Shown here: positions 30,479 to 44,086 of the stretch, piece after piece
Numbering within the stretch: the stretch's first letter is position 1
Layout: each line of letters opens with the position of its first letter
Assembly (NCBI GenBank): GCA_030848705.1
Contig: CM061243.1
Span: forward strand, 120,490,674-120,554,673
Source of the DNA: Heracleum sosnowskyi
Lineage: Eukaryota; Streptophyta; Magnoliopsida; Apiales; Apiaceae
DNA length: 64,000 nucleotides
Direction of reading: 5' to 3'
Notes under the pieces: generated by a model
Seen by the model: only the letters and a program-made list of their open reading frames with translations
What the model was told of the DNA's origin: nothing
Databases searched by the model: none
Position numbers and translations under genes: made by a program

Positions 30479-31633
30479 ATGGCTACAAGAATTGTTCAAG
30501 ATCCTTCAAGCATATATTTTGTTCATCCTTCTGATTCGAACACAAATCAACTTGAATCTGTTAAGTTCAATGAAGAGAATTTTAACAATTGGAAAAGAAG
30601 CATTATGCTTACCTTATCTGCTAAAGACAAACTTGGATTTGTTAATGGAACTATTGAGATTCCTGAGGTTTCTTCTAATGATTACAAATACTGGGAGAGA
30701 TGCAACGATTTAGTAATTTCGTGGTTGTTATTCAATCTTGATGAAAATATTGCTAGAAGTGTGCTTTTCCTCAAAACGGCAAGAGAGATTTGGAAAGATT
30801 TGGAAAATCGATTTGGTTTTACTTCAGTTACACAAGTTTTTTCATTGGAACAGAAATTATATGAAATGAAACAAAGACAACAAAGTGTTTCTGAGTTCTA
30901 TACTCAAATCAAAACAGTTTGGGATTCACTTGATGATGCAGATCCTTTACCAAATTACACTTGTGGTAAATGTACATGTGTTTTGGCTGACAGAACTAAG
31001 AAGATACAACAAAACCACAGAGTACTGCAATTTTTGATAAAACTAAATGATCAATTCTCTATGATAAGAGCTAATATTCTTTTGGCAACACCAATGCCTG
31101 ACCTGACTCAAGTTTATCGAATTCTGGCTCAGGAAGAAAGTCACAAGGATTTCTGTCAAGTTAATAATCAGAATGATAGTTTGGCTTTTGTTGCAGACAA
31201 AAGGAAGTTTGATTCTAATCAACCTAACAAAGCTTATGGTTCTAATTCTACTAGCTTTCAGAAACATGCTCGTAATTCCAGTGGATTTCAGAAGAAGTTT
31301 AATTCCAAGCCTACAAATACATACTTCTATACTCATTGCAAAATTGCAGGGCATAGTATAGAGAGATGTTTTAAAGTGCATGGTTACCCACCTGGTTTCA
31401 AACATAAGGAAAGGAGATTTGCTGCAGCAGTAGAGCATAAAGATCAATTTACTAATTCCAAACAGGATCAATCAGCTCCAGTCTCTATGCAGCAGTATAA
31501 TCAATTAATTGAGCTCTTAAACAAGCAAAAGCTTCTTGATTCTGATGGGACTAAACAAATAGAAATTTCTGGTCATGCTCTTCTAGCAGGTAAAGTTTGC
31601 CTAACATCCTTTCATCCACTGGATGGCTTTTAG
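30479..31633 (+). pseudogene. Copia C gag
   Basis: 384 codons from ATG 30479. The N-terminus (SVKFNEENFNNWKRSIMLTL, then KLGFVNGTIEIPE) is the gag start typical of one-ORF plant Copia elements, followed by the UBN2-type domain (FLKTAREIWKDLENRFG, EFYTQIKTVWDSLD). The zinc knuckle at ~31325-31365 reads FYTHCKIAGHSIERC, with Tyr where the first Cys belongs, so zinc binding is probably lost. The frame ends at 31633 after a shift; in this group gag and pol are normally one frame, so the shift between 31597 and 31633 is a lesion. Confidence 0.85.
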
Positions 31634-32450
31634 ATAGTGGTGCTACTGATCACATAAGCAACTTTATGCTAGATTTTGACACTTATGAATGTGTGACTGA
31701 TGTTGATAGTCACATTACTGTTCCCGATGGAAGGAAAATCAAGGTCACTCATACTAGCACAGTCATTCTTAATGCTAATATCACACTACAGAATGTACTC
31801 TTAGTTCCAGATTTCAAATTTAAGTTGATTTCAGTGCAGAGGTTGTGTGAGGATATGCATTCTTCTATTCTTTTTTCTGATAAACAGTGTTATCTTCAGG
31901 ACCTTTCTCAGAGTCATCATCCACTACATCTTGGTGAATTGAAGAATGGTTTATATACTGTTACCGCATCAGTTTCACCTGGTACTACTTCCAATGGCAA
32001 GTTTTTTCAAAATAAAGGGGCTTTTCTCAGTATTTCAGAAGAGACCAAGTTATGGCATCTACGACTAGGTCATATATCTTTTCAACAACTCAAGTTACTT
32101 CAACCGTCTTGTTCAGTACAAGAACATTTAGAAGATACATTCTGTCATATTTGTCCTTTGGCAAAACAGTGCAGGAGTTCTTTTCCAGTTAGCAGTATTA
32201 ATATTACTTCAATTTTTCAAATGATTCACGTAGACATTTGGGGCCCTTATAGAGTTAAAAATCATAATGGATGTAATCAGTTCATCACTATTGTGGATGA
32301 TTTCAGCAGATACACTTGGGTACATTTAATCAAATTTAAGTCAGAGATTGTGGATGTTATTATCAAGTTCGTTCAATATACTAAGGTGCAGTTTAATTCT
32401 ACAGTTTCTTGCATAAGGTCAGACAATGCAAAAGAGATCAGTGAAGGTAC
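31597..32450 (+). pseudogene. Copia C pol, 5' part: protease and integrase start
   Basis: Opens with WLLDSGATDHIS, the aspartic protease site, then LWHLRLGHISFQQLKLL and CHICPLAKQC of the zinc-binding integrase start, then HVDIWGPY with the first catalytic Asp and CIRSDNAKEISEG with the second. At GGTAC (32446-32450) element D enters. The frame then runs on into D for a few codons. The 3' part resumes at 48986. Confidence 0.9.
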
Positions 32451-32943
32451 TGTTATTCCCAGAACAATGCAACCTAGATTGTAGAAGGGGGGGGGGTTGA
32501 ATACAATCTAGTTAAGTTTACAAAACTCTTTCAAACCTTGTCGAGTATGAATATATGAGTTTGTAAATTAACTAAATGCAGTCAAGCTTTGAACAAAAAT
32601 AAATTCTTCAAGCTGAAAAGAAATGCAGGAGACAAGCAAACTTTTTAAACTTTTCAGGTGGGTTTCTCGGAAAAAGCCCACCTGAGTTGTATATTGAAGA
32701 ATTCTCTGGTTTTGTTTTACAACAAACTCCAGCTGCTTACACAGATGATGAAAGAGAGCCTAAGTGTTTTTCTTTTAGCTTGGTGCTCTCTTCACACACT
32801 TCTATGCTACTCTATACAGTCTTATATACATCAACTGTATGTTACAATCAAAACCTACAACATAATAAAATATTACATTTTTGGTTCTGCTTGTTCACAT
32901 GCTCGACTCTGAAGCTATTCTATTTGGGAAATGCCTTGGCTGG

Positions 32944-33938
32944 TGTTGGTCCTTGAGTATTGTAGAAGGGGGGTTGAATGCAATACTGATAAAATTCAAT
33001 CTAAGCTTTAACAACTAAAACTAAGATTAAAATTTATCAATAGAAGAAATGCAATCACAAGTAGTTTTCTCACAAAATAAATATTTTATTTATCTTGCGA
33101 AAGTGTTGCTACAACCTTGAGAGAAATGTGTATTTTCTCAAGCTTCGGTTTCTCGAGTGATACATAGAATGAAGTGAGAGATAGTCTAAGTAAACTAATC
33201 CTATCTCTATCATCATGGGTTTGTGAAGCTGCTGTATTTTCATGTGACAGCTTCTTACAATTTGCCTACCTGTGTGTCTTACCTAAATTGCATCTAGATA
33301 CATTCTATAGTTAGCTAACACAATTCAGTAGATGTTGATTTGTCATACTCTTGAATTGGTGAGCTTTGTCATGTGATCTCTCAAGCTTCTGTCGTAGTCT
33401 TGTAGACCTGATGCAGTGTTGGGATACTGCAGCACGCCTGTTTCTTGAACATCCAAACTGTCACATGTTTGACTGGGTAGATCTCCAATTCAAAGTTTAT
33501 CCCTCTGAGACAGTATCCTGATCTTCAAGCTTGCTGTCACAAGAATGTGCTTTTGGTGACAGTAAGAAATCCCACAATAGATGCTGTCAGGAGTTCCAAA
33601 CTTGCTGTCAGGATTTCCAAACTTGCTGTCTCAAGGCTTCCGCCAATGTTGTTGTCAGAGAAAATATGTTGTCTTGACTTGCAACATGCTGTCTTCTTGT
33701 AGCCTTACTGTCAGTGATATGACAGTAACATTTATTTTTGCTGTCATCCTGATATGCTTCTTGAGGCTTGAACAAACGAATAAACTTCTTCCAAGATTTA
33801 TAAACAAATTTATTATAGCAATGGAAATGGCTACAAGAACATACTCTAGCTGTGATGGTATGTTCTACTTAATAAAATTAAGTAATACAAAATACAAAGT
33901 TTAATTGTCTTCTAAGCTATCACCCATAAATTCTAAAA
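32944..33938 (-). repeat. 3' LTR of Copia B
   Basis: ~995 bp. Plus-strand start TGTTGGTCCTTGAG; its end reads TTCTAAAA where the other LTR has CCTAACA. Carries about nine CTGTCA/TGACAG sites and the U5 hairpin at 32958-32989. Confidence 0.85.
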
Positions 33939-33953
33939 ATCTCCCCAAATTTG
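33939..33953 (-). other. Polypurine tract of Copia B
   Basis: On the minus strand CAAATTTGGGGAGAT, directly before the 3' LTR, like that of A. Confidence 0.65.
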
Positions 33954-34032
33954 TTTTTATGGACAATAACAACAAATTTACAATCAATCCATGGTGACAA
34001 CTTAACTAACAAGATCAAAATTAAAAAAAAAA

Positions 34033-37000
34033 TCACTTAGCTTCAGATTTCCTTTTCTTTCTTGCTTCATCTTCTCTGTTGAGAGCTTCTTTCAGAATCT
34101 CCTTGAGTCCTTCCACCATTGATATTTCATCAGGAGAGGTGTCATCATCTTCTATCTCATCAATGTACTTTTGGACTGCTTTGGAGAGACATACTTTAGC
34201 ATCCTGGAGATCTGTCCACAATTCTTGACCAAAGGCATAAGTTCTGAACTTCAATATGCCTTCAACAAGTTTAAATCTTCTTCCAGGGTATGCATTCAGG
34301 GTTTTTCTCCTTGATTTGTCCAGCTTTGAGTCCTCACCCTTTCTTCTTTGAAGAATGTCCTCAATCTCAAAAGAACACAACTATTCTAATGGATGAGTTG
34401 ATCCAATTACCATGTAGAGTAAGTCTTTCAGGGCACTTGTTTTGAGCTTATGAAAGCTTCTCACAGGGATCTCTTCCCTTATGAACTTGATCCTTAGGGG
34501 ATTTTCTATCACACAGGGTTGGTAATTGGGTCATTCACTTTCCAACTTGTTTGCTTCTTTGCACTTGTTCAGAAGTGAAGCTTCCACATCTTCAGCAGTC
34601 TCTTTTCCTGTTGGATTTGAAGGTCCTTCTTGACTTGGTTGGGCTTGCCCTTCTTCTCCAGGAAATTCATCCTCATAGTCAGCTACTTCCTCATCAGAGA
34701 GTTCCAATAGATGAACAATATCAGCATCATCATGCAATGACCAGTCTCCATGTTTCTGATAGAATTCTGCATCTCTTTCAGCTTTGTATGCCAGAACATG
34801 TTCCATGACTTTATCAGGTACATTGTCATAACCTTGCATTAGATTGACCATCCTCTCTAAGTAGAAGTATTCAATTCTTCTTGTGACCATCCTCTTCAGG
34901 CATTTAAGATCTTCTGTTACCTCATTTGAAACCACCTCCATGACAAAGTTCTTATCAACAATTACTGACCTTGACTGATCAAACCAAAGAACATACTTGG
35001 TTGCTTCTTTGTTGTCATCCAACTCTATCTCAACATTCTTGATTCCTTGAGCTTCTTTTTCCTGAAGATCAAAAGAGCTGTATAACTTTGTTTGGATTGG
35101 CTTCTTCAGATTCCTACCAAGCCCTGTGGCTTTCTCCTTTCCTGAGTACTTAGTCTTTCCTTTCTTTGCCTTAGTAGTCTCCTCAGGTTCAGGTTCCTGT
35201 CTAGAAAACCAAGTTCTGGCTAAGGATTTTGTCCTCTTAGGTTTGACAGTTGGCTTGATTTCATCCTTGACAACATCTTCTTTGACAGTGTCCTTCATGA
35301 CAGTATCTTCTTTGACAGTGTCTTCCATGACAGTGTCTTCCAGGACAGTGTTTTCCATGACAGCTTCTTTGGCGACAGTATCTTTTTCAGCATTTATACT
35401 GTCAATAGCACATCTCAAGATATTTGCCTCCAAAGCTTCAAATATTTCCGACTCCTCTTCTTCTATTGCTCCAACATCTTTCTTTTCTTGCACATGAGCT
35501 TCTTCTTTTTTTCCTCCTGGGATTTAGTTCCAGCATACCCAGAAGTGTTTCCACTAGCATTTCCTGCTACTCCAGTTCTTCCACTTCCATTCAACTCATC
35601 ATCATCATCAAAAGAGTCATCATAAGTACAACTTTCACTTTGATCAGCTCTTTTGGAGTTTGCTTTGGAGATCAGCTTCTTTACTTTAGAGCTCAGTTCC
35701 TTGTCTCTCTTCACCAACAATTTGTGAATTGATTTGACAACTAAAGCTCTCTCCTTGTTGACTTTAGAGTTGAGAATTATGTCTAGCACCTTCAGTATTG
35801 CTTTTGACTCCATTGTGGAAGTGCCTCCTAGACTCATGTATGCACATCTCCTGGTACCATTCCTAATGGTAGTTTCATAGTAGACACATAATGGATTGGT
35901 GTAGACTTCTGGAAGTTTCTCTGAGATTAAGTTCAACATTTGCAATTGCAGAATCTCATTGAAGGATGTATGGTTTGCCTTGACTTTGGTCTTCATCACA
36001 GTCAACACCTTTGCTGGAACAATAGCTGCATAGTGATGAACATAGATATTCCATTATCCAGGTACACATCAATGGCCCACCTCTTTTCTTCATTTATCTT
36101 CACACAGACACTTATGATCTTCTTCCTCAGTAAAGTTGAGCAGTTACTCAGTATTTTGCTTGGTTCCAACATTGTCTCCTCAACTATTCTACTGAAGTCA
36201 TCATCATGATTGTGCAGTGTGCTCTCCCTGTAGTCAACCATCAGAGCATTAGCCTCTTCCTGACTAAACTCAGTTCCTTTACTCCATATGTTTCCTGAAG
36301 AAATGTATTCAGGCATCTTGTCTTTTCCTTTACCCAGCCTATTTTGCTCCTCCTGCTCTCTCCACCTCTTTTCAAGTGCATTCTCCTTAGGATTTAAAGT
36401 TGGCTCTTTTATTGTCACAGGAGGGAGTACTGGTCTTTTGGATTGTGCTTTCCCTTGCATTGCCTCCAGTGCTTCCTTAGACATCAGTACTTCTTCTCCA
36501 TCCATTTCATACTCAAAAAGATTTCCAGCTTCTTGCTCTCCCTTTCTTCCTTACAGGTACTGACTCCCCTTAGCTGCAGGCTCCCCCTGAGTTGCAGCAT
36601 CAGGTACTTCTTGCGCTTCAACACCTTGCTCTGGGACAGATTCTGATCTTACACTTTTCTCCCCCTTAGGTAAGTTGGCAGCACCAAGACTGGAAGATAG
36701 AACTTGAATAGCTTCCTGAATACTAGAAAAGCCAGAGGCCACCATGGTAGACAGGCTGTCAAGCTTAGTTTCCATGGATAGACACCTGTGCTCTAGGGCT
36801 TCCAATTTGAGAGCAGTAGAGGGGCCACCAGTTCTCAACCTTCTTGGAGGGGAAGGGAAAGAATGGGGCATGGAGGCTGTGGGGGTTCTCACACTCTCAG
36901 TGTTTTTCTGAGTGATCTCATCACTCCTCACATAAGAACTCTCAAGGCCTAGTGCCTGAACATTGTGGGCTCCCTCAAATTCACTCTGGACATGCTCAAG

Positions 37001-38955
37001 TCCCTCTCATTTTGCCATCTCATTTGGTTGCCTCTCATTTTTATGCTCACCTCTATGTTCTTTTATATCTCTTTTCTTTTGCACACCCTCAATCAACTTA
37101 GATGCATGGATATGAGCAGTACTTACATGCAATGAAATAGATGGTTTAGAATGTACCTTTAAGAACTGAGAAAGTGGCACATCATCATCAGAGACATCCT
37201 CAATGAGAACTTCATCATAATTGGGCTGTACAGAGGTGATATTAGCTTTGCCAGAAATGTTACTGTCAGTTGAAAGATTGACAGTAGGTTCCAGATTCCT
37301 TGTCAGCATCTGAGGCTGTGACAACATCTTCCCTAAGGTAAGATGCTCCTTGGAGATTGAACAAGGCACTGACTGTTTCACTTTCTGGCAGAGTTGTACC
37401 TTGTTCTTTCTCAGTGTTTGAAGGAGTGGTGTCCATCTCACTTTGAGAAATGGGTTCTTGTGGACCACTAGATGGGGGCTCATCCATGATTGGAAATGGA
37501 TGATCAAAACCTGAAGGGTTGGGACTGTCCCCCTCTCTAGGTTGTGGAGAAGAAACAAATGAATGAGTAGGGAAGGAAGAAGGTGAAAGTGGAGAAGAGA
37601 ATAATGGCTGCTCCACAGATGGAACTTGTGACGCATCAATTTGGGAGGTGAAATCCTCACTGTGTCTTGACTCCATGCGTGTTTCTGCAAGTGGAAGCTC
37701 CTCATGAGTTGAAACATGAGGTTGTGCAGACTCTGTACAGGGTACCTTGGGAGACAGACCAATTTCAATAGATGTCCCTTGTTGAGAAAGAACATCTAGG
37801 GAGGTGTTTAGTGCCCTGTTTTCCTCTACAGTCTTTTGGGAGACTGCAGGGTGGCTGACAGTGGTTTTGGCCCTCTTAGATCTCTTCTTCTTAGTCTCAA
37901 GAGGAACCACTGTGAGTTCTGTTTGACTAGCCTCCTTATTTGCTGCACTAGGTGCAAGAACTCCCTCTTGACTCTCAGTACTACCACCAACATCAGTTTC
38001 TAGAGATCTTTTTCTGGATTCTTGCAAGGCTTGTCTCTGTACTTTGGGAAGTCTAGAGAACCTAGGCTGAATGTATGGTGTAGAATGGGGGTTAGCTGAA
38101 TTTGGGTCTAATCTAGCCTCATCCTCAAGAGTGAAGGTTTCATACCCATAGGGCAATGGAAAAATCAAGGTTAGGCACTTGATCTACCATGTGTTTGGTG
38201 AAGCAGAGTGGACTATGTGCATTTAAATTCTATGAAGTGAGAGTTGTGTGTGTATTCCTTTTCAAAACACTGCACACCTCTGAACGAGGGGCATCTTCAT
38301 CAAAATCACATAGTGAATTAATACACATCATTAAAAAGCGAGGGTAGAGATTTACCTTCTTACCTATGGCAGCCTTGAGGTGTGCCATGAGTAGCTTTCC
38401 AACATCCACCTTGTACCCATGAACAAGAGAGTGAGTGAGCTTTTTGATGTAAGTGGGAATTTCATTCCAACCAGTAGTCTTTGTGGAAAACACCTTCACC
38501 ATGACATCAAGAATCATGCTCCATTCTTTTCTCAAATACTTCTTGTTCATTTCACCAGAAGGGTACCACTTGGTTGTTCCCTCTTCAAGAATGGGTCCTG
38601 AATACCCAATTTTCAATAAAAGCTTCTTCAAGGTCTCATTACTGGCTAGCTCTATGTAGGTCTTTCCTGGTTCAAGCACAATTCCTAGAGCTGCATTGAT
38701 GCCTTGAACAATGAGAGTGTAACTGTGCTATTTGATTTTGAACTTGATGGTGGTATGGTCTTCATCTACCTGAGCAACAGCAGACTCCCAGAAGTTCTCA
38801 ATCCTGTCTAGGTCAAGAACAAGAGTTGAGGTGATAGCATACCCGAGATAGGACTTATTCAGGAAAGAAATAAGCCCTTTGAATTCTTCACCAACATCAT
38901 TTGGAGAATAGATGCCAACAAAGTTAGTCTGAGAAATTGATTGTTTGGGTGCCAT
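34033..38955 (-). pseudogene. Extra ORF remnant downstream of pol in Copia B
   Basis: Homologue of the 1523-residue ORF of A, broken into open pieces at about 38728-38955, 38230-38679, 37266-38168, 36551-36931, 36002-36505, 35463-36008, 34531-35493 and 34033-34380. ATG at 38955 starts MAPKQSISQTNFVGIYS; the next piece has KKYLRKEWSMILDVMVKVFS and LYPRFLMMCINSLC, matching the LKKEWNFFFDTISRC and LRFLQLIFNHLC segments of A. Further on come a QEPISQSE motif, a helical segment ending KGEKS as in A, and repeated D-T-V units at ~35255-35370 that coincide with TGACAG motifs. No membrane anchor is seen. The number of breaks means no full protein. Confidence 0.8.
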
Positions 38956-40322
38956 TGTTGGTATGAGAGAGAAAATCAATGTGTTGAGTGAGTAGAGAGA
39001 GAAATAGAGTATAAAGTTGTTTTGCTTTTGGTTGTTCTGTGTCAGGTTTGATATTGTCTGATTAACTGATGTATAAAGGGTAGTTCAAGCGTTATGCTGA
39101 AAAAGGGGATATTTGGAATCGTGCTAATACCCAGTAACACCACCACGTGGGTTACTCCCTTTAATATCTGTCAACGTGGAGGTTGAATTAGCAATTTTAA
39201 CGGTCCACTAGTATTGATAGTAACCTGTGCGCTGAAACAAGCTGTCAATGACATTGGGGTGATGATAGTAGGTTTGTCTTGACAGTAACATTGTCGCAAA
39301 AAACTTACTGTCATCGTTAAGTACTTCAATGACAGTATCTTTTAAAACTCTTGACAAAATGTTATTCACTGTTGTCAAGAAACTAACTGTCATGAGGTTC
39401 CGTGACAGTTACCTTTCTTGATGACAATGACATTTGAAGAAAACAGTAACTGTCATGAATTTTAATGGATGTTGTCATTAATGTACTTAACTCAATAAAA
39501 ACCATTCACAAATATTCAAGTTAAAGCTAGGTATCATGCACAGTGAATTAATCAGATAATCAACACAGAGACAAATTCACATAAAGAAAGAAACAAGAAA
39601 GTTAATGGAACATGTTTCATTAATAAAATCATCGTTTGAAACAGGAGATTACAAATTATGATTTCACTATTTTATTAACTATTCCTAAAACTTCTAAACG
39701 GGTTTCTACTTCAGTGCTTCCTCCCTCCTTGAGGAGCTTTTGAAAAATAACTTCTTGCTCCTGCCATTTAGCATCTTCAATGGCCTTGGCAGTATCCTCT
39801 CTCTCTCTTCTTCCTCATCTACACTGTCTTCTAGATCATCGAACAGTTTCTCAACTTCTTTCTTGTGTGGAGAAACACTCTGAATCTTAGGCCTGTATTC
39901 GATTCCTACTTTGTTTTCGATTTTAACCTTTTTCTGATAGTGACAACTAATATGACCTAGTGTTCAATTTATAGGCATATTAGGGGAATGGTAAGGTAAA
40001 CGGTCAACAGTTTGGAATACCCATACAACTACCACATAGAGCAATTAAGATTCATGTCCTCCACTAATCCAACAATTAACACACAACAGCCAATTAATGC
40101 AAAGTCTTTGACCAAAGGTTTCAGACTTTGAGATTATCCAAGTTAATGACACAAATTTTTATTACTGACAATACGACTAGCACATAATTCAATTTAGCAA
40201 AGTCATAGCAAACATGCTGTCGAAAAGAATAAAAACTTATGTGACAGTAACTTCTCATGATAGTAACTTGGAGGTTACTGTCACAAGCTGCATTCAGAAA
40301 TGAAAATGTAAAAACTAGTAAG
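38956..40322 (-). promoter_or_regulatory. Spacer between pol and the extra ORF of Copia B with motif cluster
   Basis: Non-coding DNA upstream of the extra ORF. About nine TGACAG/CTGTCA sites lie in ~250 bp at 39238-39480 and a few more at 40216-40290. A G-box CACGTG lies near 39145 in a short inverted repeat. The matching spacer of A has its own motif cluster, so this may be an internal promoter. Confidence 0.45.
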
Positions 40323-43300
40323 TTAACATACCAGATTAAGCATTCCCAATTCATTTACCAACCTGTTAAAGGTGGCTTCATCCAATGGTTTAATGAAGAT
40401 GTCTGCAAGTTTCTTTTCTGTTGGGACATAGATCAATTTCACAGTTCCTCTTTTAACATGTTCTCTAATGAAGTGATGTCTGATATCAATGTGTTTTGTC
40501 CTAGAGTGTTGAACATGATTGTCTGAGATGGCTATGACACTAGTGTTCTCACAATAGATAGGAATATTGCTCAACACTAATCCATAGTCCAACAGTTGAT
40601 TCTTCATCCACAGAATTTGTGCACAACAACTTCTAGCTGTAATATATTCAGCTTCTGCAGTTGAAGTAGAAACTGAATGTTGCTTCTTGCTAAACCAAGA
40701 CACCAATCTTCCACCAAGAAACTGACAGCTACCTGTTGTGCTTTTTCTGTCAATTCTACATCCAGCATAATCTGAGTCAGAATACCCAATGAGTTAAAAT
40801 CCAGTATTCTTACGATACCAAAGGCCTAGATTAGGAGTGCCCTTTAGATATCTAAAAATCCTCTTGATAGCAACTAAGTGTGACTCCTTTGGATCAGCTT
40901 GAAACCTTGCACAGAGACATGTAACAAACATAATGTCTGGTCTGCTAGCAGTTAGATAGAGAAGTGATCCCACCATGCCTCTGTAAGCACTAGAGTCCAC
41001 TTTCTTTCCATTGGGGTCAAGATCCAGATTTGTTGATGTAGAAATAGGAATCTTGACAGGTGATGAATCTTCTAAGTTGAACTTTTTGAGAAGTTCCTTG
41101 ACATATTTGGCTTGACAGATGAAGATTCCATCATCCTTTTGAAGAACTTGTAGACCAAGGAAGAATGACAGTTCTCCTACCATGCTCATCTCATACTTAT
41201 TTCTCATTAGAGATGAGAACTTTTCACACAGCTTCTCATTTGAAGAACCAAAAATGATGTCATCCACATAGATTTGTACCAGAATGATATCCTTGCCATG
41301 ATGTTTGTAGAACAGGTTTTTATCTACCACACCTCTAGTAAACTGATTTTCCAAAAGAAAAGTGGAAAGTGTATCATACGAAGCTCTGGGAGCTTGTTTC
41401 AATCCATACAGTGCTTTGAACAATTTGTAGACAAAGTTATACATTTCAGCATCTTCAAAGCCAGGTGGTTGTTCAACATACACTTCTTCCTCCAACTCTC
41501 CATTTAGAAAGGCACTCTTGACATCCATTTGGAACACCTTGAAGTTATAGTATGCAGGAGAGGCAAGAAAGATCCTTATAGCTTCAAGTCTGGAAACAGG
41601 TGCAAATGTTTCATCATATTCTATTCCTTCCTGTTGACAGTAACCTTTTTGCCACTTGCCTTGCCTTATTTCTTGTCACCATTCCATTTTCATTCAACTT
41701 GTTCCTGAAGACCCGTTTTGTCTCAATGACTGATTTCCCTTTTGGTCTTGGACCAATTTCCATACATTGTTCCTTTCAAACTAGTTAAGTTCTTCTTGCA
41801 TAGCAATCACCCAATCAGAATCCAACAATGCTTCATCAATTGTCTTTGGTTCCATTTGAGACAGAAAGCACGAGAACATGTTGTCAGCAGAGACATTGTT
41901 CCTTGTCCTCACCCCAGAAGAAGGATCACCAATGATTAGATCATTAGTGTGGTCCTTATTCCATCTTGTAGTTCTAGGTAAGCTTCTCTGTTGAACTGGT
42001 GGATTGACTTCACTTTGAGGAAATGAGTCTTCACCAGTGCAATTGTCTTCACCATGCTCTTCATTGACTCCAGAGTCACCATCATTTTGAAGATTGGTTG
42101 TTATAGTCTGTGACTGAGCTGGAGTTTGATCAACATTGTTAGCATTGACAGTATCTTTCTCAACATCAACAGTTTGAGTAAAGGTGGGTTCTTCATCATC
42201 AATTTCTTCTTTTTCCAGGTACCCCTGATTTTCAAATCTAAGGGTCTTCATTTGTCCATCTACTTGCATCCCTGGAAACTTGGTTTCATCAAATGTGACA
42301 TTCACACTTTCTTCAATTGTTCTGTGCTCTAAGATATAGACTCTGTAAGCAGTCCTTTCCAATCCATATCCCATGAAAATGCCTTCAAGAGCCTTGGTAT
42401 CAAATTTTCCTTTTTTTCATGGTTGTCCTTCATCATGAAACACTTACTTCCAAATACATGGAAGTATTTGACAGTAGGCTTCTTTTCAGTCAACAGATGG
42501 TAAGGGGTGCTTCCATGAGTCTTGTTGATTATGGTCTTGTTCTGTGTATAGCAAGCTGTGTTGATTGCTTCTGCCCAGAAATATGTTGGTAACTTAGCAT
42601 CATGCAACATAGTCCTAGCAGCTTCAATCAAAGTTCCGTTATTCCTTTCTACAACACCATTCTGCTGGGGTGTCCTTGCAGCAGAAAATTGTTGAGCAAT
42701 GCCTTCATCCTTGCAAAAGTTCCCAAGTAAGGCATTTCTGAATTCAGTACCATTATCACTCCTAAGTGTTTGAACTTTGGCATTTGGAGTTCTGTCAAGA
42801 ACCCTTATGTGATTAATGATTAACTGAGCAGCTTCATCTTTGGATTCTAGAAACTTCAACCAAGTGTATCTAGAGTAGTCATCCACCATAACTAAAACAT
42901 ATATTTTCTTAGCCAGAGATGGAACATTTACTAGGCCAAAAAGATCCATGTGAATTAGCTTAAGTGGTTCAGTGTTGGTGTTGACTTGCTTTGAATTGTG
43001 CACAGATCTTCTGAGTTTTCCCATTTGACAATCCTTACACAGTCCTTCTTGGCAGAATTCCTGTTGAGGCAGTCCTCTGACCAGTTCCTTCTTCATCAGC
43101 ATATTCATTGTCTTGAAGTTGAGATGGGAGAGTTTCCTGTGCCAAAGCATTCTGTCACCAGCAGTAGCTTTACTGTAAAAATAGTAAACTTTATCCTTCT
43201 TTGTTGAGCTTAGGTCTGCAACAAACATGCTTCCTTTTCTAACTCCCTTCAGTGAAAGGCTTCCATCCTTCTTGTGATAGATGTTACACACCATTGTATC

Positions 43301-43325
43301 AAAGTCAACTTTGGCTCTTTTTTCT
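40323..43325 (-). pseudogene. Copia B pol: integrase, reverse transcriptase, RNase H, frameshifted
   Basis: Open pieces on the minus strand: integrase (to 42329) with LWHRKLSHLNF, HMDLFGLV, TLRSDNGTEF and NGVVERNN; a linker (41781-42374); reverse transcriptase (40794-41537) with DVKSAFLNGELEEEVYVEQP and IYVDDIIFGS; RNase H (40323-40789) with SWFSKKQHSVSTSTAEAEY and the end LADIFIKPLDEATFNRLV. Shifts or stops separate the pieces near 42350, 41780, 41540 and 40790. The integrase keeps Asp in RSDNG, unlike A. The 5' edge abuts plastid DNA. Confidence 0.9.
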
Positions 43326-43890
43326 GAACCAATCCTTCCTTGTTCTTTTTCTGAAAATAAAGAGAGGCCCTTCCAATTTAAACTCGATTCCGATTCTCTA
43401 TCAAATTTACCGATTAAAGTAAATAAATGACGATTTTCCGTTGAAAAAGTTTTTTTTATCAAATCGGTCTATTTTCTGTTCAACCTCTTGGTAATCAGTA
43501 TCAGGAAGAAGGAGACTATGAATCTTATTAATTTCCATTGTCTCTATTAAATTTTCTAACGAAATTTTATTTATGATTGAAGGTGAATTTTTTTTTGATT
43601 GTTCCCCGATATAACCCATTCAAAATGGGATCATACATTTTAGGCAAATAATATTTTCTAGTCTTATCATTACACAATCTAGTACTTTTTTCGAGTATAT
43701 CTAGAGAAAAAAATCCCGTATCTAGAGCCTCAATTCTATTTAAAAACTAGTTGTTTAAGTTGTTATTTTTGTGTTGGTTAGTATAAACCCAATGATTGTA
43801 CAGTTCATCCGAAGGGAGTTTTTCTAGTGTGGGCAGGGACATCCTTCTTTGAATCCTCTATCAATGAATTGGATGACACTGAGTAGATTA
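43325..43890 (-). other. ycf1: Plastid DNA insertion: ycf1 (tic214) fragment
   Basis: About 565 bp inside Copia B pol encode chloroplast Ycf1-like sequence on the minus strand: KTRKYYLPKMYDPILNG, then SLENLIETMEINKIHSLL, PDTDYQEVEQKIDRFDKK and LSLFSEKEQGRIGSEK. Ycf1/Tic214 is encoded in plastids and belongs to the inner-envelope import machinery; here it is a nuclear copy with shifted frames and no function. It replaces some 25-30 codons of pol between the protease and the integrase zinc site. The boundaries are accurate to about 20 bases, and the family call rests on recall of ycf1. Confidence 0.8.
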
Positions 43891-44074
43891 TGACAACATT
43901 CTCAAATTCCAAACAACCATATCCCACTGTGTAACCTTTGCTGTTGTCTCCAAAGTTTATGATTGGGCCAGCTTTCTTCACAAAATGTGATAGCAGGGCT
44001 TTATCACCAGTCATGTGTCTTGAGCAACCACTGTCAATGATCCACACAACCTGCTTCTTTTTCTTGCCCAGCAA
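43891..44074 (-). pseudogene. Copia B pol, protease start
   Basis: WIIDSGCSRHMTGDKALLSH with the aspartic protease site, then NFGDNSKGYTVGYGCLEFEN, after which plastid DNA begins. It lies in the same frame as gag, separated from it by one TAA and a few codons, the arrangement expected for stop-codon read-through as known for soybean SIRE1. Confidence 0.85.
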
Positions 44075-44086
44075 AACAAATTGTTT

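Noticed and set aside
34551..36646. Several plus-strand open frames across Copia B
   Set aside because: They are antisense shadows of the extra ORF remnant on the minus strand.
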